The translations under genes and the position numbers were made by a program. Positions 62,284-64,000 of a DNA stretch of 64,000 nucleotides are shown here, in pieces. The notes beneath the pieces are model-generated. The model did no database searches and had not been told where the DNA came from. It saw nothing but the letters and a program-made list of their open reading frames with translations. How positions within the stretch are numbered: position 1 is the first letter of the stretch; each line of letters opens with the position of its first letter. Source of the DNA: Thermacetogenium phaeum DSM 12270 (GTDB lineage Bacteria; Bacillota; DSM-12270; Thermacetogeniales; Thermacetogeniaceae); NCBI RefSeq assembly GCF_000305935.1, contig NC_018870.1:575942-639941 (forward strand). The letters run 5' to 3'.

Positions 62284-63861
62284 ATGCCGGTCACGCTGAC
62301 TTTCTACGACGGCACCGACTGCATCGGCGGCAACAAGATCCTTTTGGAAGACGGAGGAGCCGCCCTGCTCTTCGACTTCGGCACCAACTTTTCTGCGGAG
62401 GGGACGTACTTCGATGAGTTTCTTCAGCCCAGGAGCAGCTTCGGCCTGTCCGACCTGCTTTGCCTGGGCTTTCTTCCGCCTCTGAGGGGGCTGTACAGAG
62501 AAGATCTGGAGTATCCGGGTACTTGGGAGAAGTACAACGGCCATCCTATGTTCCGCAGCCTTGAGGTTCAGGGCGTTTTTCTTTCCCACGCCCACTACGA
62601 CCACTGCGGCTACTTCCCTTACCTGCGGGAAGACATTCCCGTGTTTATGAGCCTGACCAGCGCCCTCCTCTGCAAGGTTTTGCAGGACACTGGCGGAGGA
62701 AACAGGCTGAACGACATCTGCTACGTGGAGCCCCGGGAGTTAAAGGACGGCCTTATTCAAAAGGCGAAGTCGACAAAGAGCAATCCCAACCCGGCCAGGC
62801 AGCGCCCCCACCGTGCTTTCGGCGGCAGCGCCTCTGCCGGCGTATGCAGCTTCTGGGAGCGCAGCGACTCCTCGCGGGGCCTGATCAGCTGCCCGCTGGA
62901 ATCGTGCGGGGATGCGGCGGAGGCAGGAGGGCTTCAGGTATGCTTCTGGCCGGTGGACCACTCCATACCAGGGGCGGGGGCGTACGGCATCAAGACTTCC
63001 GAGGGCTGGATAATCTACACGGGCGACCTGCGGCTTCACGGAAAATATTCCTATCTGACGAGGCAGTTTATCGGAGCAGCGGCGGAGCTCGGACCGACGG
63101 TGCTCATCTGTGAGGGCACGCACCCCGAAGTCACGAGGCCGGTTGGCGAAGAGCACGTGGCTGCGAACTGCTTTGAGGTGGTGAAGGAAGAAGATGGCCT
63201 GGTTGTGGCCGACTTCGGCCCGCGCAACGTCGAACGGCTGCTGTCGTTCCTGGAGATAGCGGGGGAGACCGGCCGTCTGCTGGTCCTCACAACCAAAGAT
63301 GTTTATCTGCTGGAAGCCCTGCATGCGGTGGGCGGCTTGGGCATCCCGCACCCGTACGAGAGCAGCCAGATCGCCCTTTACGTTCGCCCTCAGGTCGTGC
63401 GGAAAAAATGGGAGAATGCCCTGTTGGACAGGTTCGCAGCGCGAGCGCCCGAAAGGCTTGTTGGCGCAGCGAAGATTAAGGCCGACCCCGGCAGGTACAT
63501 CCTCTGCTTTTCGTACTACGACTTTCACGCCTTGCTAGACATCGAGCCGGAAGGCGGAACGTATATCTACTCTTCCAGCGAGGCATTCAACGAGGAAATG
63601 CTGCTCGACCACGAAAAGGTGCGAAACTGGATAGACCTGTTTGGGTTCAAGCTCTACGGCAGCCTGGGACGGGAAAGAGAAAAGTCCGGCTTCCACGCCA
63701 GCGGCCACATCCACGGCCCGGGGATAGAAGAATTAGTGGAAAGCATCAAGCCGGAAATTCTGATTCCGGTACACACTGAAAGCAGGGATTTTTTCAGGCG
63801 GTTTGAGGATGTCTGCAGGGTGATCTATCCGCAGAAAGGGAAAAGCATAACGCTTAAATAA
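62284..63861 (+). CDS. Metallo-beta-lactamase-fold hydrolase (RNase J/beta-CASP-like)
   Basis: A 525-residue protein with the MBL metal-binding motif FLSHAHYDHCGYFPYL near residue 105, VDHSIPGAGAYGI and IIYTGDLRLHG for further ligands, CEGTHPEV, and the C-terminal ASGHIHGPGIEE with IPVHTES, as in beta-CASP nucleases and related hydrolases. A long insertion, residues about 160-210, lacks conservation. It may act on RNA or DNA or on small molecules; stand-alone members are poorly characterised. The ATG at 62284 has GGGAGGGG upstream. A DUF4213 gene follows after 48 bases. Confidence 0.8.
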   Translation: MPVTLTFYDGTDCIGGNKILLEDGGAALLFDFGTNFSAEGTYFDEFLQPRSSFGLSDLLCLGFLPPLRGLYREDLEYPGTWEKYNGHPMFRSLEVQGVFLSHAHYDHCGYFPYLREDIPVFMSLTSALLCKVLQDTGGGNRLNDICYVEPRELKDGLIQKAKSTKSNPNPARQRPHRAFGGSASAGVCSFWERSDSSRGLISCPLESCGDAAEAGGLQVCFWPVDHSIPGAGAYGIKTSEGWIIYTGDLRLHGKYSYLTRQFIGAAAELGPTVLICEGTHPEVTRPVGEEHVAANCFEVVKEEDGLVVADFGPRNVERLLSFLEIAGETGRLLVLTTKDVYLLEALHAVGGLGIPHPYESSQIALYVRPQVVRKKWENALLDRFAARAPERLVGAAKIKADPGRYILCFSYYDFHALLDIEPEGGTYIYSSSEAFNEEMLLDHEKVRNWIDLFGFKLYGSLGREREKSGFHASGHIHGPGIEELVESIKPEILIPVHTESRDFFRRFEDVCRVIYPQKGKSITLK

Positions 63862-63908
63862 GTACTGAGTGAGCGGAGAAACGATAAAAATTAAAAGGAG
63901 GCGGGAGA

Positions 63909-64000
63909 ATGAGCCTGATTGATGATATTATTGACAGTTTGGTTGGCGACGAAGTTGTCAGGGATGTTCGGGTTGGCCCTTTCTGGACAGGCGTATGGAG
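63909..64000 (+). CDS. DUF4213/DUF364 protein, N-terminal part
   Basis: The first 30 residues, cut by the window end, read DDIIDSLVGDEVVRDVRVGP then FWTGVW. This fits the N-terminus of DUF4213-DUF364 proteins, a family proposed to bind or chelate metals and often near molybdenum, heavy-metal or corrinoid genes. RBS AAAAGGAGG precedes the ATG. Identity rests on this short stretch. Confidence 0.5.
   Translation, partial: MSLIDDIIDSLVGDEVVRDVRVGPFWTGVW

Noticed and set aside
1-64000. CRISPR arrays, tRNA and rRNA genes
   Set aside because: No repeat-spacer pattern, cloverleaf or rRNA-like sequence was noticed by reading; a tRNAscan/Infernal run would be decisive.

Overview
The window reads as a chromosomal segment of a strictly anaerobic, spore-forming, Gram-positive bacterium of the Clostridia. 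The evidence is a nickel CO dehydrogenase, corrinoid methyl-transfer proteins, the NADH sensor Rex, a PPDK/regulatory-protein pair, T-box and cobalamin leaders, and a clostridial mre-min-rodA-rng order. A thermophilic acetogen or syntroph of the Moorella/Thermacetogenium type is my inference; no rRNA or tRNA is present to confirm it. Most of the DNA looks GC-rich; parts of 32.6-37 kb look more AT-rich.

Layout. 1-1.6 kb: end of a DUF1614 membrane protein and an MNT/HEPN toxin-antitoxin pair. 1.8-9.1 kb: a cobalamin riboswitch heads an operon of an NCS1 (cytosine-permease type) transporter, cobT and three genes matching bzaC, bzaD and bzaE, the late steps of anaerobic 5,6-dimethylbenzimidazole synthesis. 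The ring-forming genes bzaA/bzaB or bzaF are missing and the transporter stands in their place, which suggests lower-ligand import followed by methylation. 9.1-15.0 kb: flagellar genes yvyF-flgM-flgN-flgK, a reversed cyclodeaminase/cyclohydrolase gene, then flgL-fliW-csrA. 15.2-17.9 kb: a cooF-like ferredoxin and cooS. 18.1-32.6 kb: recO, a DUF4342 gene, T-box-glyQS, ccpN-ppsR-ppdK, an IS200/IS605-type end without transposase, a small membrane protein, a flavoprotein, and the dgt-dnaG-rpoD macromolecular synthesis cluster.

32.6-40.2 kb is an accessory catabolic island. It carries a corrinoid protein, a sugar/choline-kinase-fold phosphotransferase, an MttB-family methyltransferase without pyrrolysine, an MtgA-type methyltetrahydrofolate methyltransferase, a HAD phosphatase and a PHP phosphoesterase. 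The methyltransferases and corrinoid protein should move methyl groups from a quaternary amine to tetrahydrofolate; the kinase and two phosphatases suggest a phosphorylated intermediate. Two related structured intergenic elements flank mtgA and match no RNA family I can name.

40.5-57.8 kb is housekeeping: folC, rex, DUF4321, maf, radC, mreBCD, mrdA, minCDE, rodA, a spoIVFA-like gene, the TIGR03960/TIGR03936 pair and rng. 58-64 kb holds adenine deaminase (reverse strand), a decayed MerR regulator, an orphan beta-class DNA methyltransferase, a metallo-beta-lactamase-fold protein and the start of a DUF4213/DUF364 gene.

The parts fit together: the bza operon would supply the cobamide used by the corrinoid methyltransferases, whose methyl-THF product enters the Wood-Ljungdahl pathway alongside CooS and the cyclohydrolase. 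No CRISPR array or intact transposase is visible.
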